A DNA stretch of 64,000 nucleotides, from contig NC_059290.1 of NCBI RefSeq assembly GCF_017591435.1, forward strand, positions 5,015,225 to 5,079,224, given 5' to 3'. Positions 24,656-41,298 of the stretch are shown piece by piece; position 1 is the stretch's first letter; each line of letters begins with the position of its first letter. Origin of the DNA: Portunus trituberculatus. Its lineage: Eukaryota; Arthropoda; Malacostraca; Decapoda; Portunidae. The notes beneath the pieces are model-generated. The model made no database searches. It was given only the letters and a program-made list of their open reading frames with translations, and was not told where the DNA came from. Both the position numbers and the translations under genes were made by a program.

Positions 24656-25215
24656 ATGTAGCTTCCCCTCCTAACCTCTCTCATCTTCTTACCCTCTGTC
24701 TCTGTTTTTCTTTCTCTCCCTGTTTCAATGTAAATTGGTGGGTTTTTTAAGTTATTTCCAAAATCTTTTAACTTTTATTTGACATCACTGTTGAGGAAAT
24801 CAAGGCATGTTCTCTATAAAAAGTCTACTCCCATCATACATGTGGCATTTGCGCAAGGAAGCGTGACCGAGTGCAGACTGCCGATACTTCTACATGCACC
24901 TTACATATGCAGTCTCACTATGGACTATTGCCTTGCCCCAAGCTTGCCACATGGCCACCTTCACAGCTAATAGTAATGTGCAATGTGAACAAGTACTTCT
25001 AGGAAGGAGGAAGTACTTGAGAGAGAGAGGGCGATGGGGCATGTATGTTGAAGAAAGGCTATATAATGGTTTTGTGTTTACTGTCTGCTACTTTATACTA
25101 TTGTTCTGCTGGAAGCTTGCTGTATGGCCACCTTCACAGCCAATCTAAGGCACTAATCTGCAAAATGGACAAATATTTCTTGGAAGAAATAAGAGAGAGA
25201 GATAGAGAGTTAAAG
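24656..25215 (+). repeat. Dispersed repeat R, copies 2 and 3 in tandem
   Basis: 24656-25035 matches 6880-7260. 25060-25215 repeats its second half again (CTATTGTTCTGCTGGAAGC, GTATGGCCACCTTCACAGCC, then AAGAGAGAGAG). Each unit ends in a GA-rich run, which suggests slippage or unequal exchange between them. Confidence 0.6.
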
Positions 25216-26387
25216 TTAACATGGATCTGCTATCTTAGTTTTGTTTCAATGATGCACATTACATCCGGCTTTTTCTCTTTCAAATAATCCCTAACCTCCA
25301 ACATGCTTGATAACAACCCATATATATTAATATAGTCACTCTTAATTTCTTGCTTCCTCCATGACCTCCTCTTTCTTCCATAGGTATCACTTCTTTAGTT
25401 TCATATCCAGAACCCTCCAGTAAAAATTCTTCTTCTCTATCTCTGTCTTTTTCTCGTTTTTTCCTTATTTTTACTTCTTGGCACTTTTTCCTTTTCCCTC
25501 TCCTCTAGGTTCATGTACCGATACCAAAATTTTGGCCGATTCTGATACCGATACCGATACCACCTAATTGGGCTGATACCGATACTACTACCGATACCGA
25601 TACTACTACTTATAGTGATTACTGCACTGGACACCAGGATGAGTTGGTGGACGGCGAGCGTTATCAGATGGGAGGCTTTGTTTTGGGGGATGCTGTAAGT
25701 CCTTCTGAGAACGTTTGTGAAATAGGAGCAATTCTAGAAGCTTTTTGAAGCCATTTGCAAAGGTAAATTACTCAGTAATTGGAATGAATATCTTCTCAGT
25801 CTTCTGATTCTTGTCAGTTATTTTAAATTCTTACTTCTTACTCCTTTAGCGACCATTTGGTCTTGTGCATTTTCATTATTAATTTTATTGATGATATTTT
25901 GGCGATCAAAAATATTTTTAAAATTATTAAAATTGTAAAACAGACACAAAATATTAGCAAAAGAAACTCATTTTGTTGTGTATGTTTCTCTTTAATTAAA
26001 TCTGACATCCTTTGATATTAATTCATTAGACATTAGTAGACCAATTCAGAAAAATGAGCTTTCACCTAATCTTTTCAATTAAATAGAAAAAGTTTAGTTT
26101 ATTCTAAATTTCTAGTGTATTGCTATGATCTTAAATAATTAATATGCAACAAATTATACACAATGCACATGATTACAAAACAGAATCGTTACTTTCTTAG
26201 TTATGGAATTTTTACATCCTTAGGTTAACACAAGTAACTCAAAAATTAAACTTGCATTAAAATTAATATACATATATAATTCGAGCTTCCACCTATTCCA
26301 GTATGATATCTTGGAAAAGGCTAGCACTAGCACTGTTAATTATAAATCAAATAAGAATATGCTGTTATTTACAATAATGCAAAATGC

Positions 26388-27550
<1,163 letters not shown>

Positions 27551-27984
27551 TGATTCTCAATATCTGAAGTTTGACATTCTTAGATTATAGTTCAAAAACA
27601 TAAGCTTTTCACCTGTGTGAACTTTGTGTGGGTGGAGGAGCAACGTCTGACTGAGAGACAGTGAAAATGCATGGTGACTCATGACCGACCGTGTGACAGG
27701 ATGTCAGAGTTCAGCCTATATGCATTTCATACACGTCCAATTTAGAGGTTGTGGCTTATTACCACAGAAAACAGTATTCTATGACAGGATAATCACCACG
27801 GAAACTTAATACGCCGCATTATATTAATTTGGTATCATCAATATCTTATATCGAATATATCACTAAGTAGTAAATTCCTTTTAGGTATCGGAAGTATCGG
27901 CATAAAATAAGCCGATACTGATACCGGTACCCAAAAAATGGGCCGATACCGCCGATTCCGATGCATCGGTACATCTCTATGCAC

Positions 27985-28265
27985 TTGCAAACTGCTACAG
28001 GGCCAGCAGTACCTGTATGTGCACAGGCAATGCATGGCTTCGCCTTGTTCTGGTTCTAAGTACAGAGGCTCTATTTCCTCGAACAGGAGGATAAGCTCCT
28101 GCCAAGGAAAGCAATACTTGGGCAGCAGCTCACCATCGCTCTGGGCCAAGGGGTCCAGGCGATCACGGAATCTCCTTTCCTTCCTTGAGGCACGACAGTA
28201 GAAATGGGCAGCGATGACTTCCGTGGCAAAGCAAAGGAAATTTATGGTGGTGGCGCGCGTCTGTC
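27985..28265 (-). pseudogene. PIF/Harbinger-like transposase N-terminal fragment
   Basis: The minus strand reads RFRDRLDPLAQSDGELLPKY then FPWQELILLFEEIEP. After a one-base shift comes HALPVHIQVLLAL and QFASA. This order (R.RFRdR.DPL...seaeL...YR.pR..i..L...l.p, then HalPv..QvL.AL.fyAtG) is typical of HARBI1-type transposases. The catalytic domain is missing; the fragment ends at the hAT-like terminus. It could be a domesticated or dead copy; the frameshift favours dead. Confidence 0.65.
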
Positions 28266-28499
28266 AGGCGGCAAATTTGCTCTCTCATCCTGATATGTAC
28301 TTTTTTTTTTTTTTTTTTTTTTATGCAAGATTTCATTTTGTGCATCACAAAGTCATATATCTTGGATGGTAAAGCTTTCATGAGGCTAAAAAAGAGCCTA
28401 TTTTGTGCACATGAATATTTATATAAGAGATAGCAATGCCTTTACAACACCTCAGGAGGTTTTGTTATTACCAACGCGCGTTGATTGTTAACAGCAACA

Positions 28500-31400
28500 G
28501 CCTAACAACATTTTAGGCGTTCAAGTATACCGTTTTGGTACGACGTTGTTGTTTACAAACAATGTGCGTCGCCAGCCTTCCCAAGGAGGAGGTAGTAGAC
28601 ACCTACCGAAACAATAACTTACTCCCAGTGAAATCTAATAGCACTAGTTTAGGAGGTGCTGTGAACCTTCCATTAAAGCTAGTTGTGATCTTGTTGAATG
28701 TTTCCCTTTGTGTCTCACAACTCAAGGGGGTAGTCACAGCCTACCCTCTAAAGACAGCTCTCCTTCTTCACACAAAACTACATGCACTTACCACACATAC
28801 ACCCTTCACTCCAAATCAAAATTTAAAAGAAAAATGGGACCCAAAATAAACAATGCCTCGGAGTCCCCCTCTGGGAAGGGGACCAAAAATGTCCCCAGGT
28901 CGGACACCTCTCCTGTTGAAGACCACAAATGCCTTGACACCTCCCTCAACTTTTTCTACATTAACTTCTGCAACATTCGCGGTCTTAGATCTAATTTTCA
29001 ATCTGTGGAACACCACCTCTCCTCTACTAAACCTCATCTTCTTTTCCTCACCGAAACACAGCTGTCTGAGGCAACTGACAGTAGCCCTTCTCTGTTCCTC
29101 CTACTTTCTCTATTCTCATTTTCATTCCAAAGCTGGATGTTGCGTCTATGTACGCAACGACTTAACTTGCTCTCGTGCCCACGCTCTTGAGTCTTCCGAA
29201 TTTTCCACCATCTGGCTACGACTTAACAGTCACTCTCAAACTAAATTCATCTGTGCTGTTTATCTCTCCCTAACTCTTCTGACTATAGTAATTTCTTCGA
29301 CTACTTAACTTCTAAAGTGGAGCACATTCTGTCCCTCTACCCTTTCGCTGAGATTTCCATTCTTGGAGATTTCAATGTTCACCACCAGCTTTGGCTTTCC
29401 TCTCCCTTCACTGACCACCCTGGTGAACTAGCCTTCAACTTTGCTATCCTCCATGACCTAGAGCAACTGGTGCAACACCCTACTCGTATTCCTGACCGTC
29501 TTGGAGACACGCCCAACATTCTTGATCTCTTCCTCACCTCTAACCCTTCTGCTTATGCTGTCACCCTTTCATCTCCGTTGGGCTCCTCCGATCACAATCT
29601 CATTTCTGTATCTTGTCCTATTTTTCCAATCCTCCGCAGGATCCCCAAAGCGAAGGTGCCTCTGGCGTTTGCCTCTGCCAGTTGGGGGACCTGAGGAGGT
29701 ATTATGCTGATTTTCCTGGAATGATTATTGCTTCCGTGTCAGAGACCCATCTCTTTGTGCTGAACGCATAACAGAGGTGTTAGTATCTGGCATGGGCGTA
29801 CATTCCTCATTCTTTTCTCAACCTAAACCTTCTAAACCTTGGTTTAACTCAGCCTGTTCTCGTGCTATACATGATAGAGGTTGCCCACAAAAGGTACTTG
29901 AGCCTTCCATCTCCTGAATCTCATGCACTTTATATCTCTGCCCGGAATCATGCCAAGTCTGTTCTTCAACTTGCCAAACACTCTTTCATAAATAGGAAAT
30001 GTCAAAATCTTTCAAACTCAAACTCTCCTCGTGACTTCTGGCATCTAGCCAAAAACATCTCAAATAACTTCACTTCTTCATCTTTCCTCCTTTATTTCAT
30101 CCTGATGGCACCACTGCCATCTCTTCTGTCTCTAAAGCTGAACTCTTTTCTCAAACCTTTGCTCACAACTCCACCTTGGACGATTCTGGGCTTGTCCTCC
30201 CTCTCCTCCTCCCTCTGACTATTTCATGTCTACAATCAAAATTCTTCGTAATGATGTTTTCCATGCCCTTGCTGGCCTAAACCCTCGGAAGGCTTATGGA
30301 CCTGATGGGGTCCCTCCTATTGTTCTCAAAAACTGTGCTTCTGTGCTTGCACCTTGCCTGGCCAAACTCTTCCAACTTTGTCTATCGACTTCTACCTTTC
30401 CTTCCTGCTGGAAGTTCGCCTACATTCAGCCTGTTCCTAAAAGGGTGACCGTTCTAACCCCTCAAACTACCGTCCTATAGCTTTAATCTCTTGCTTGTCT
30501 AAAGTTTTTGAATCTATCCTGAATAGGAAGATTCTCAAACATCTGTCACTTCACAATCTTCTGTCTGATCGCCAGTATGGCTTCCGTCAAGGTCGCTCTA
30601 CTGGTGATCTTCTGGCTTTCCTTACTGAGTCTTGGTCATCCTCTTTTAGAGATTTCGGTGAAACTTTTGCTGTTGCGTTAGACATATCAAAAGCTTTTGA
30701 TAGAGTCTGGCATAAAGCTTTGATTTCAAAACTGCCCTCCTACGGCTTCTATCCTTCTCTCTGCAACTTTATCTCAAGTTTCCTTTCCGACCGCTCTATT
30801 GCTGCTGTGGTAGATGGCTACTGTTCTTCTCCTAAACCTATTAATAGTGGTGTTCCTCAAGGTTCTGTCCTGTCACCCACTCCCTTTCTATTATTCATTA
30901 ATGACCTTTTTAACCAAACTTCTTGTCCTATCCACTCCTACGCTGATGATACCACCCTACATCTTTCCACGTTCTTTCAGAGACGTCCAACCCTTCAGGA
31001 AATCAACAGATCACGAGGGGACACCACAGAACGCCTGACTTCCGATCTTTCTAAAATTTCCGATTGGGGCAGAGAAAATCTAGTAGTTTTCAATGCCTCA
31101 AAAACTCAATTCCTCCATCTATCAACTCGACACAACCTTCCAGACAACTATCCCCTCTTCTTCAATGACACTCAACTGTCTTCCTCTTCCACAATGAATA
31201 TCCTCGGTCTGTCCTTTGCTCATAATCTTAACTGGAAACTTCACATCTCATCTCTTGCTAAAACAGCTTCTATAAAGTTAGGTGTTCTGAGGCGTCTCCG
31301 CCAGTTTTCTCGCCCTCCAACTGCTTACTCTGTATAAGGGCCTTATCCGTCCCTGTATGGAGTACTCTTCGCATGTTTGGGGGTTCCAGTCACACAGCTT

Positions 31401-31905
31401 TGCTTGATAGGGTGGAATCGAAAGCTCTTCGTCTCATCAACTCCCTCCTCTGACTAACTGTCTTCAGTCTCTTTCTCACTGCCGAAATGTTGCATCCCTT
31501 TCTATATTTTATCGCTATTTTCATGGTAACTGTTCTACTGATCTTGCTAACTGCATGCCTCTCCTCCTCCTGCGGCCACACTGCACAAGGCTTTCTTCTT
31601 CCTCTCATCCCTATTCTGTCCAACTCTCTAATGCAAGAGTTAACCAGTACGCTCAATCATTCATCCCTTTCACTGGTAAACTCTGGAACTCCCTCCCTGC
31701 ATCTGTATTTCCAAATTCCTACAACTTGTCTTCCTTTTAAGAGGGAGGTATCGAGGCATTTGCTCCCCTAATTCTGGCTGACGGTTTTGGCACTTTTTCT
31801 ACTCTTTGGAGAGCCAGTGCTCAAGTGGGCTTTTTTCTAACTTTCTTTTTTTTGCCCTTGGCTGGCCCTCTTCCCTACGTAAAAAAAAAAAAAAAAAAAA
31901 AAAAA
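28500..31905 (+). mobile_element. LINE-A copy 2, near full length
   Basis: 5' region from about 28500, then AP-endonuclease (FINFCNIRGLRSNFQSVEHH-like start at 28955, LTETQLS, ISILGDFNVHHQLWLSS at 29350, SSDHNLISV at 29587). The reverse transcriptase follows (30226-31337: NPRKAYGPDGVPPIVLKN, YGFRQGRSTGDLL, LDISKAFDRVWH, SGVPQGSVLSPTPFLLF, YADDTTLH) and a C-terminal region to 31740. The 3' UTR ends in a 26-base poly-A at 31880-31905. Catalytic aspartates are present. There are several frameshifts (about 29280, 29695, 30115, 30475, 31335), so it is a recent but inactive copy. I place it only as a Jockey/CR1-group LINE. Confidence 0.85.
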
Positions 31906-32125
31906 GCCTGTTGTTAAAGCTTCATGAATTCCACCCCAAGTCATGTGAATCCCATTGCTAATAAGAGATGCCAGATTCCAATTATTATAGAAATCTACAA
32001 TACAGTAATTGCCCGCGTATTTGGATCGCCACTATCCAGAATTCGCTACTATCCGGAGCTGCCCCCAAGCATATTCAAACCTACCGCGTGAGCGATCCCT
32101 TGATCCCGCTAGGCAGCAGCACTGA
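31906..32125. other. Unassigned spacer
   Basis: It includes a possible TIR-type start near 32005 (CAGTAATTGCCCGCGTATTT) whose partner I did not find. Confidence 0.35.
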
Positions 32126-32452
32126 ACCCCTTCGCGCCGGATGTTAAAAAAGCCCGCCTGTATGATATGCGGGTGGTAGTGCCGCGCGCCCGAGCGTGGG
32201 AAACTTGTGCAAGCTTGTCATACTTGTCGTCTTTATGTATTATGCTGCTATTTTTTAGTTACTATATCGCCTTCGAAGAGGAAAGTGGACGCTTCTCTCG
32301 GAGAAAGAGAGAGAGAGAGAGACATTTGCTAATATTTTAGACACAAGCGGGATGCATGTAGCTTATCTTTTGAGAGGAAGAGGGGAGGAGGAAGGAGAGG
32401 AAAACGAGGAGAGAGAGAGAGAGAGAGAGATTAGAAAATTTGTTGTTTTTGT

Positions 32453-32493
<41 letters not shown>

Positions 32494-32600
32494 CACGAAT
32501 GTTACAAGGCGGGACGCATGTAACTTATCTTTTGAGAGGGAGAGGGGGAGGGAGGGAAGGGAGAGGGGGAGGGAGGGAAGGAGATGGGAGGAGGAAAGGA

Positions 32601-32635
<35 letters not shown>

Positions 32636-32902
32636 GAACAGTCTATGCCATTGGGTAATTTTAGACACAAGGCGGGATGCATGTAGCTTATCTTTAGTGA
32701 TTGGTGGAGACTAGGATGGTGGGAGGAGCACTAGGATTTCAAGGAAAGCATACGGCATGTATAGTTGGTATCCAACACACTATACGGGACAACTGAACTG
32801 AAGAAAGCTCAGAAAAGAAATATGACGCCTACGTAGGCGTCACCGTATATGCTACTGGGGCTTCATGACGCCTACATAGGCGTCACCGTATTGAAGGGGT
32901 TA
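32126..32902 (+). mobile_element. piggyBac-like non-autonomous element (family P), copy 2
   Basis: It runs from AACCCCTTCGCGCCGGATG to TATTGAAGGGGTTAA, about 780 bases, with a TTAA at the right border (left border TGAA, possibly mutated). Inside are (GA)n and (GT)n runs. Near the right end, two palindromes of 18 bases, GACGCCTACGTAGGCGTC at 32824 and a one-mismatch version at 32867, are each followed by ACCGTA. TTAA borders and CCC-type ends are a piggyBac trait; the assignment is inference. Confidence 0.55.
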
Positions 32903-33147
32903 AGGCGCGTCACACTAGCACTTTTTCCGTCGTCTTCAACGATTTCCTTTGGTTTTTTACTGTTCCGTCAATTCTTTCCATCATCTTGAGCCAGACGGAA
33001 TGCACCGTTTTCTTCTAGAGTCAATTTCTAATCAAATTAAGATTTATGGTTTCTAACCAAAACTTTTATAATAAAATTAATTTTCTGGCTAATTGGAATG
33101 ATGCTATAATTTCAACTTAATATCATCTTCATAAGTAGATGTAAAGG

Positions 33148-33351
<204 letters not shown>

Positions 33352-33416
33352 AAAATAGGGATGTGTTTTATGCAGTGTATGTACTGTTATTTATTAATTC
33401 CTTTTATTTTTTCCAG

Positions 33417-33721
33417 TGGAGACTGAATAACATGGATGGCCCAGATAAAGGAATCATAGCGTATGACACACTTCTCCTGGTGATATTCCTCAAACTAGGG
33501 GTGGATAAGCTCTGGATGACTAGAAAAGCCTCCGTCCACAATAGCATAGTGATGGAGGAGTTGGCCTTCCTTTACTACCCTAAGAGACCCACATTTGCTC
33601 TAAAACATCTGAATCAGTGCCATGGACTCTTTGACTATCTATCTAGCCATTCACCTGACTTGGAGGAGGTGTACATCCCACGCAGTGATGTGACAGCCTT
33701 TCAAAACTGCATGAAATTTAA
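33417..33721 (+). CDS. Host gene exon 3 (LRR-like protein, largest exon)
   Basis: 305 bases after a TTTTTTCCAG acceptor and before a GTACGT donor. It starts in phase 0 and ends with two bases of a codon that the next exon completes. It encodes about 101 residues, among them KGIIAYDTLLLVIFLKLGVD, KLWMTRKASVHNSIVMEELA and FDYLSSHSPDLEEVYIPRSD. LEEVYIP has the LRR strand form. The exon sits between microsatellite arrays on both sides. Direct read-through past the donor gives a low-complexity tail and is not believable. Confidence 0.8.
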
Positions 33722-33792
33722 GTACGTCTTTGTGATTTTATATTTGTGTAAAGCCTCCTGCAGTTTTATTGCTCTACATATTCTTTGTAAGC

Positions 33793-33795
<3 letters not shown>

Positions 33796-33878
<83 letters not shown>
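33796..33878. repeat. (CT)n microsatellite
   Basis: About 83 bases of CT repeats, 74 bases downstream of the exon 3 donor. Confidence 0.97.
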
Positions 33879-33880
<2 letters not shown>

Positions 33881-34277
33881 CCCAAAGATTGGATAATTTT
33901 CTCCATCTAGTCTTCTGAAATATTATTTGTAGTAATAATTGATTCCTCACAGCAGTGCATTGTATTGACTGATGAAGTTAGATGTGCAAGATGGATTTGT
34001 ATTTTAAAGACAATTATCACAAAGTAGCTTTGAAAGATGAAACATTACAATCTTGAATCAGTCATGCAAGCAATACAATTTGATAGGAACATCATGTGCT
34101 TCTTCCTGAGTTTTGACCCAATCATTTCTGGGATATCTCATGTTTAGTGGTTGTATTCATGGTGTATATTCCAGCAGATGCAGACTTCTGCAGTACTGCA
34201 ATCTCAAATTTCCTCACACAGAACTTAATTCCAAAGGAAACTGATTTGCTAATCTGATTGCTAATTATGATTGTCAG

Positions 34278-34395
34278 GAACCTGCGTGTGCTAGAGCTGG
34301 ATGGTCGCATCTCAGACAAGGTGTTGTGTGGTGGCCTCTGGAACATCCATAAAAAGAGTGACAAGGTACTGGAAATGGCCCTAAAAGAGACTAAG
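34278..34395 (+). CDS. Host gene exon 4 (LRR-like protein)
   Basis: 118 bases between ATTGTCAG and GTGAGA. The first base completes the codon split after exon 3, giving KNLRVLELDGRISDKVLCGG and then LWNIHKKSDKVLEMALKETK. NLRVLELDG is a clear leucine-rich-repeat strand motif. It ends in phase 0. The split-codon match to exon 3 is strong support that both belong to one gene. Confidence 0.8.
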
Positions 34396-34576
34396 GTGAG
34401 ACTTGTCAATGTGATATCATCTTGCATTTATATCTTGTTCTCACAATAGACATATTATGAACCCATAAACAGGCTTTCAGTATCCTGCATCATCTGATAA
34501 TGAAGATATGTAACTGTGTGTCTCAAAGAAGGGAAAATGTGAAAAGAAAGATTTATTGTGTATTAACTAAATAAAA

Positions 34577-37253
<2,677 letters not shown>

Positions 37254-37328
<75 letters not shown>
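37254..37328. repeat. (AT)n microsatellite
   Basis: About 75 bases, directly at the 5' end of LINE-A copy 3. Confidence 0.95.
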
Positions 37329-37330
<2 letters not shown>

Positions 37331-38295
37331 ACTGTGTCACAAAAGTGAATAAGTGACATTCATATATATAAAATCTGCTGCAAAACTAAACAAACAATTA
37401 AATCTATATATAGGTATTATTTGTGTTTGATTAATGGTAATGAATATTTGGAGTTATTCACAATCAGGAGTTGTGACCAGGCTGTAATTTACTTTCACTT
37501 TTCTTCATATTTTTCAAATACTTGTTTTATACCTATTCATTTTTAGACAAAGCTGCTGGCGTGTGGTACAATTCTTTCTCCTTGACATGATAAACTCATA
37601 ATAAAAGAAAGTAAAAGAATACAAATATTTCCAATATTGGCTTATGTGTTTAGCATATCCACCACCGACAAAACACTAATGGTGACTGGCCTTGAGATGC
37701 AATGTTGGCCAGTGTTTGGGTATTTTAGATGCCAAATAATAATTTATATTGTGAATATTGTTACTTGTACAGAATTGTCTATATATAGATCATGCTACAA
37801 CTTAGTGCAGTAAGATCAGAATATATGTCTTTATATAGATGATCTGACAAAAGTCCCAATTTTGAAACATCTATCAATAGTTCCTCACCCGGGAAGGGGT
37901 TAAACAAGAGTTACTGAAAATACCTTGAGTAGAGGAATTTTGATTTGTTTTGTTGTCTTACAGATATGTAATAGGAAGCATGTTGGATGTGGTTTAAGAA
38001 AGAAAGGTGGAGGTGTGTCTGGACTGGAAAAGGTGGAGGTATCTCTGGTGATTATGTGGCTGGGGAGAGTTGGCAGCAATTTTGAGGAATATGGAGAGAG
38101 ACAAGTTGGATATGATACACTTGCTTTGACATGAGTTAGATGAAAGATGGAAAGTGTTGGAATACCAGGAAAGTTTGGAAAGTAAAAGAGGAAGATGAGT
38201 GCCAGTTATTTGAGAGTAGAAACACTAACCAGTACACATCTGACATGAACATTTTTTGTGAATATATAGTGCCTGTAAATGAAAGTAGGACAGTC
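37329..38295 (+). other. Intron 4, no gene recognised
   Basis: AT-rich DNA. A GGGAAGGGGTTAA word at about 37881 resembles the right end of the P family, without a visible partner. The 38000-38200 GA-rich part has a short open frame without similarity that I know. Confidence 0.45.
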
Positions 38296-39105
38296 TGACT
38301 AGGGCAGAGAAAACTTAGTAGTGTTCACTGTCTCAAAAACTCAATTCCTCTATCTATCAACTCGACTCAACCTTCCAGACAACTATCTCCTCTTCTTCAT
38401 TGACACTCAGCTGTCCCTATCTTCTATATTGAACATCCTTGGTCTGTCCTTTACTCATAATCTAAACCGGAAGCTTCACATCTCATCTCTTGTTAAAACA
38501 GCTTCTATGAAGTTAGGCGTTCTGAGGCATCTCCGCCAGTTTTTCTTGTCCCTCCAACTGTCAACTATATACAAGGGCCTTATCTGTCCTTGTATAGAGT
38601 ACTTTTCAGATGTTTGGGAGGTTCTACTCACAATTTTGTTAGATAGGGTGGAATCAAAAGCTTTTCATCTCATCAATTCCTCTCCTCTGACTGACTGTCT
38701 TTAGCATCTTTCTCACTGCTGGAGTGTTGCATCTCTTTCTATCTTTTATTTCTATTTTCATGCTAACTGCTCTACTGATCTTGCTAACTGCATGCCTCCC
38801 CTCCTCCTGCAGCCTTGCAGGCTTTCTTCTTCCTCTCACTCCTATTCTGTCCAGCTCTCTAATACATGTGTTAACTAGTACTCCCAATCATTTATACCTT
38901 TTTCTGGTAAACTCTGGAACTCCATATCTTCTTCTGTATTTCCATCTTCCTACGACTTGACCTCTTTTAAGACGGAGGTTTCAAGACATTTGTCCCTGAA
39001 TTTTGGATAACTCACATGACCTTTAAGGGAACTGGCAACCCAGTGGACCTTCTTTTTCCATCTCTTGTTGCCCTTGGCCAGTTGCCCATCTTGCATAAAA
39101 AAATG
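38296..39105 (+). mobile_element. LINE-A copy 4, 3' end
   Basis: Starts inside the post-YADD region (VFTVSKTQFLYLSTRLNLPD, HNLNRKLHISS) and continues through LSTIYKGLICPCIEYFSDVW to the 3' UTR ending in a short A run at 39100. The 3' UTR resembles that of copy 1 rather than copy 2 (ACCTTTAAGG-AACTGGCAACCC). It is a 5'-truncated, frameshifted copy. Confidence 0.8.
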
Positions 39106-40103
39106 TTTTGTGTATATCATCTCTTTTATTGAGTGTTTAAACATATTACATGTAGTTTTTTTTTTTTTTTTTTTTTTGTCAGTATAAAATCAGGTTTTTG
39201 TGGCATGAATTTAACAAGACACCGAGAATACTCCTTATCAAGTTTGTTTCTATGAAAGAGTGTACTGATGGTCTCCAGATACCTCTCCATGTATACCTTT
39301 AATACTTCAATGTAGTCATCACTCTTAATAATTGTACTTTTAGGGAGAAAATATAGTCCTCACTGACTACTGTAACCATTTAAACACCCAGATACCATGC
39401 TGTAGATATTTTAATGTGTTCACCTGACGTGAGGAGATCAAAACAGCTTTTGTTTGAAAATACTACATGTTCCCAATCCCTTGTAGTCTAGTCTTTATAT
39501 TTACTAGCAAATGGTAATTTCAACTTTGGTTTTTGTGCTGCATAATGTACTGGGAGTCTAAGGCCATTCTTCAGTAATATTTGAATTATATGGATAGATA
39601 TTGTGTTTGATGGCATGTAAGACACCTTTTTTCATAGAGATGGCTGGAAAAATTACCTTGCATCTTATAGTGTGGATGTAAGGCATATTGAAACATTAAA
39701 AACTGTGCATGAGAAAATAGAAAGAGCCAGGATAACTTCCAATTTGAAACCTTTGGCATGCATGACTAGGCTGCTGCAACAGAGTTCCTAATACTTTGTA
39801 GAGTTGCATGTCACCAAAAACTCAAGTGTATGGTAAACTCAGCTGAAGAAGTTATGGCAAAAGCAACATTTTGTTTTCAGTCATCCTGATTTGCAGATAT
39901 TTGCACCTCACTTTATTTTGTCTATCAGGAATCTGTCATCATACAAAACTCCCTGGTTAATTGATTAAGTATCATTACTAACAGTGAGACCACAGGCAGC
40001 AATTCTGTAGAGCAGCACAGTCTTAAAGGCATAGACATTATATTGAGATAGTACCCATCTGAGCTTGTGCCTTCCATGTGTGCTTTACTCTCATGTGTTG
40101 CAG
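39106..40103 (+). other. Intron 4, unique-looking DNA before exon 5
   Basis: Poly-T at 39158-39178; otherwise no repeat or ORF stands out. Confidence 0.5.
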
Positions 40104-40307
40104 GGACTTGACAGCTGGCTGCTATCTCTCCCTCACCTGGAGGTGCTGCGCAATAATTTCATTGACCAACACTCAAAGTCCATGCGTGTGTCTTTTGGAG
40201 CAGCAGCAATGCTCATCCAGCCCAAGATGGAGGCTGTGGAGGTGGTGACATCCTGGGACACCACTGCAGCCATCATGTATCTCTTAGATGCTGAAGCAAA
40301 GATGAAG
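40104..40307 (+). CDS. Host gene exon 5 (LRR-like protein)
   Basis: 204 bases (68 codons), phase 0 at both ends, between GTGTTGCAG and GTTGTT. It encodes GLDSWLLSLPHLEVLRNNFI, SMRVSFGAAAMLIQPKMEAV and DTTAAIMYLLDAEAKMK. LPHLEVLRNNF is a canonical LRR segment (LxxLxxLxxNxF). The donor is slightly weak (GTTGTT), so the 3' border is the less certain one. Confidence 0.8.
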
Positions 40308-40532
40308 GTTGTTGTTCAACATTAGATTGAGTTATCATTTATGTTAGGGAAGCTGTGCATTTATCTTCTAGATATGTATTATAGAAGATTGTTTTTTTTT
40401 TTTTTTTTTTTTTATTAAATATGATTTTTCTGGTGTAACAATGAACTTAATGAATAAAAAAAAGTATGACAATAGTTACAAAATTCAGCCAATACTACAG
40501 TTGCTGTTCTGATACTTTTGATTATTTATGAT

Positions 40533-40534
<2 letters not shown>

Positions 40535-40596
<62 letters not shown>
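40535..40596. repeat. (AT)n microsatellite
   Basis: About 60 bases directly left of the T5 element. Confidence 0.95.
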
Positions 40597-40600
<4 letters not shown>

Positions 40601-41128
40601 AAGTCCTCTTTATACGGTAATTCGTTATCTGGTAAATTCACAGTTACGGTGTTTGATAATTTCTACCCTCAATTCTATTTACAGTAAGAAAAATTCACAG
40701 ATACGGTATCTACTCGTGTTTTGTTTACACCGTACCGTAGCGCCACCACGCGGCGCTGCCACCACAACTATCAGTCTCTTCTCGCATTTTTCGCTGAACA
40801 CAAGTGAAGTCCTTACGGCATGTTTTTTTGTGGATATTACGAGTAAGGGCTGAAATCCCTACTGTCCCTTGGCATCGGGAGAGACATCATTTGATAGAAT
40901 ACGTGGCGAGTGAAAGGTAAATAAAAAAACTTTTTATTTCTTTTGCGCAGTACTTTACATTTTTTCATATGACTATTTTCATGTAATTTCATGTCTGTAG
41001 CGGTGACTTTCGACGTGCTGGAACACATCCCCTATTATTACATGTTATAATGGGTTCGGTATATGGTAATTTCGATTTGCGGTAAGGTTTTCAGTAATGC
41101 ATATGTACCGTATAACAAGGACTTACTG
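40597..41128. mobile_element. MITE (family T5), TA-flanked
   Basis: 532 bases. Left end CAATAAGTCCTCTTTATACG, right end (minus strand) CAGTAAGTCCTTGTTATACG, each next to TA. It is Tc1/pogo-like by target and TIR form. No transposase relic is readable. Confidence 0.75.
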
Positions 41129-41221
41129 TATTATGTGTTTATTTACATAATATTATAAATAGTTGCAAAATTCAACAAATACTAGAATTGTTTTTCTTTG
41201 ATACTTTTGATTATTTAAGAT

Positions 41222-41225
<4 letters not shown>

Positions 41226-41293
<68 letters not shown>
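41226..41293. repeat. (AT)n microsatellite
   Basis: About 68 bases directly left of the T6 element. Confidence 0.95.

Positions 41294-41295
<2 letters not shown>

Positions 41296-41298
<3 letters not shown>

Noticed and set aside
33363..33896. A single 177-codon ORF covering exon 3
   Set aside because: Its first 18 codons precede a good acceptor and its last 58 run past a good donor into (CT)n; only 33417-33721 is exonic.
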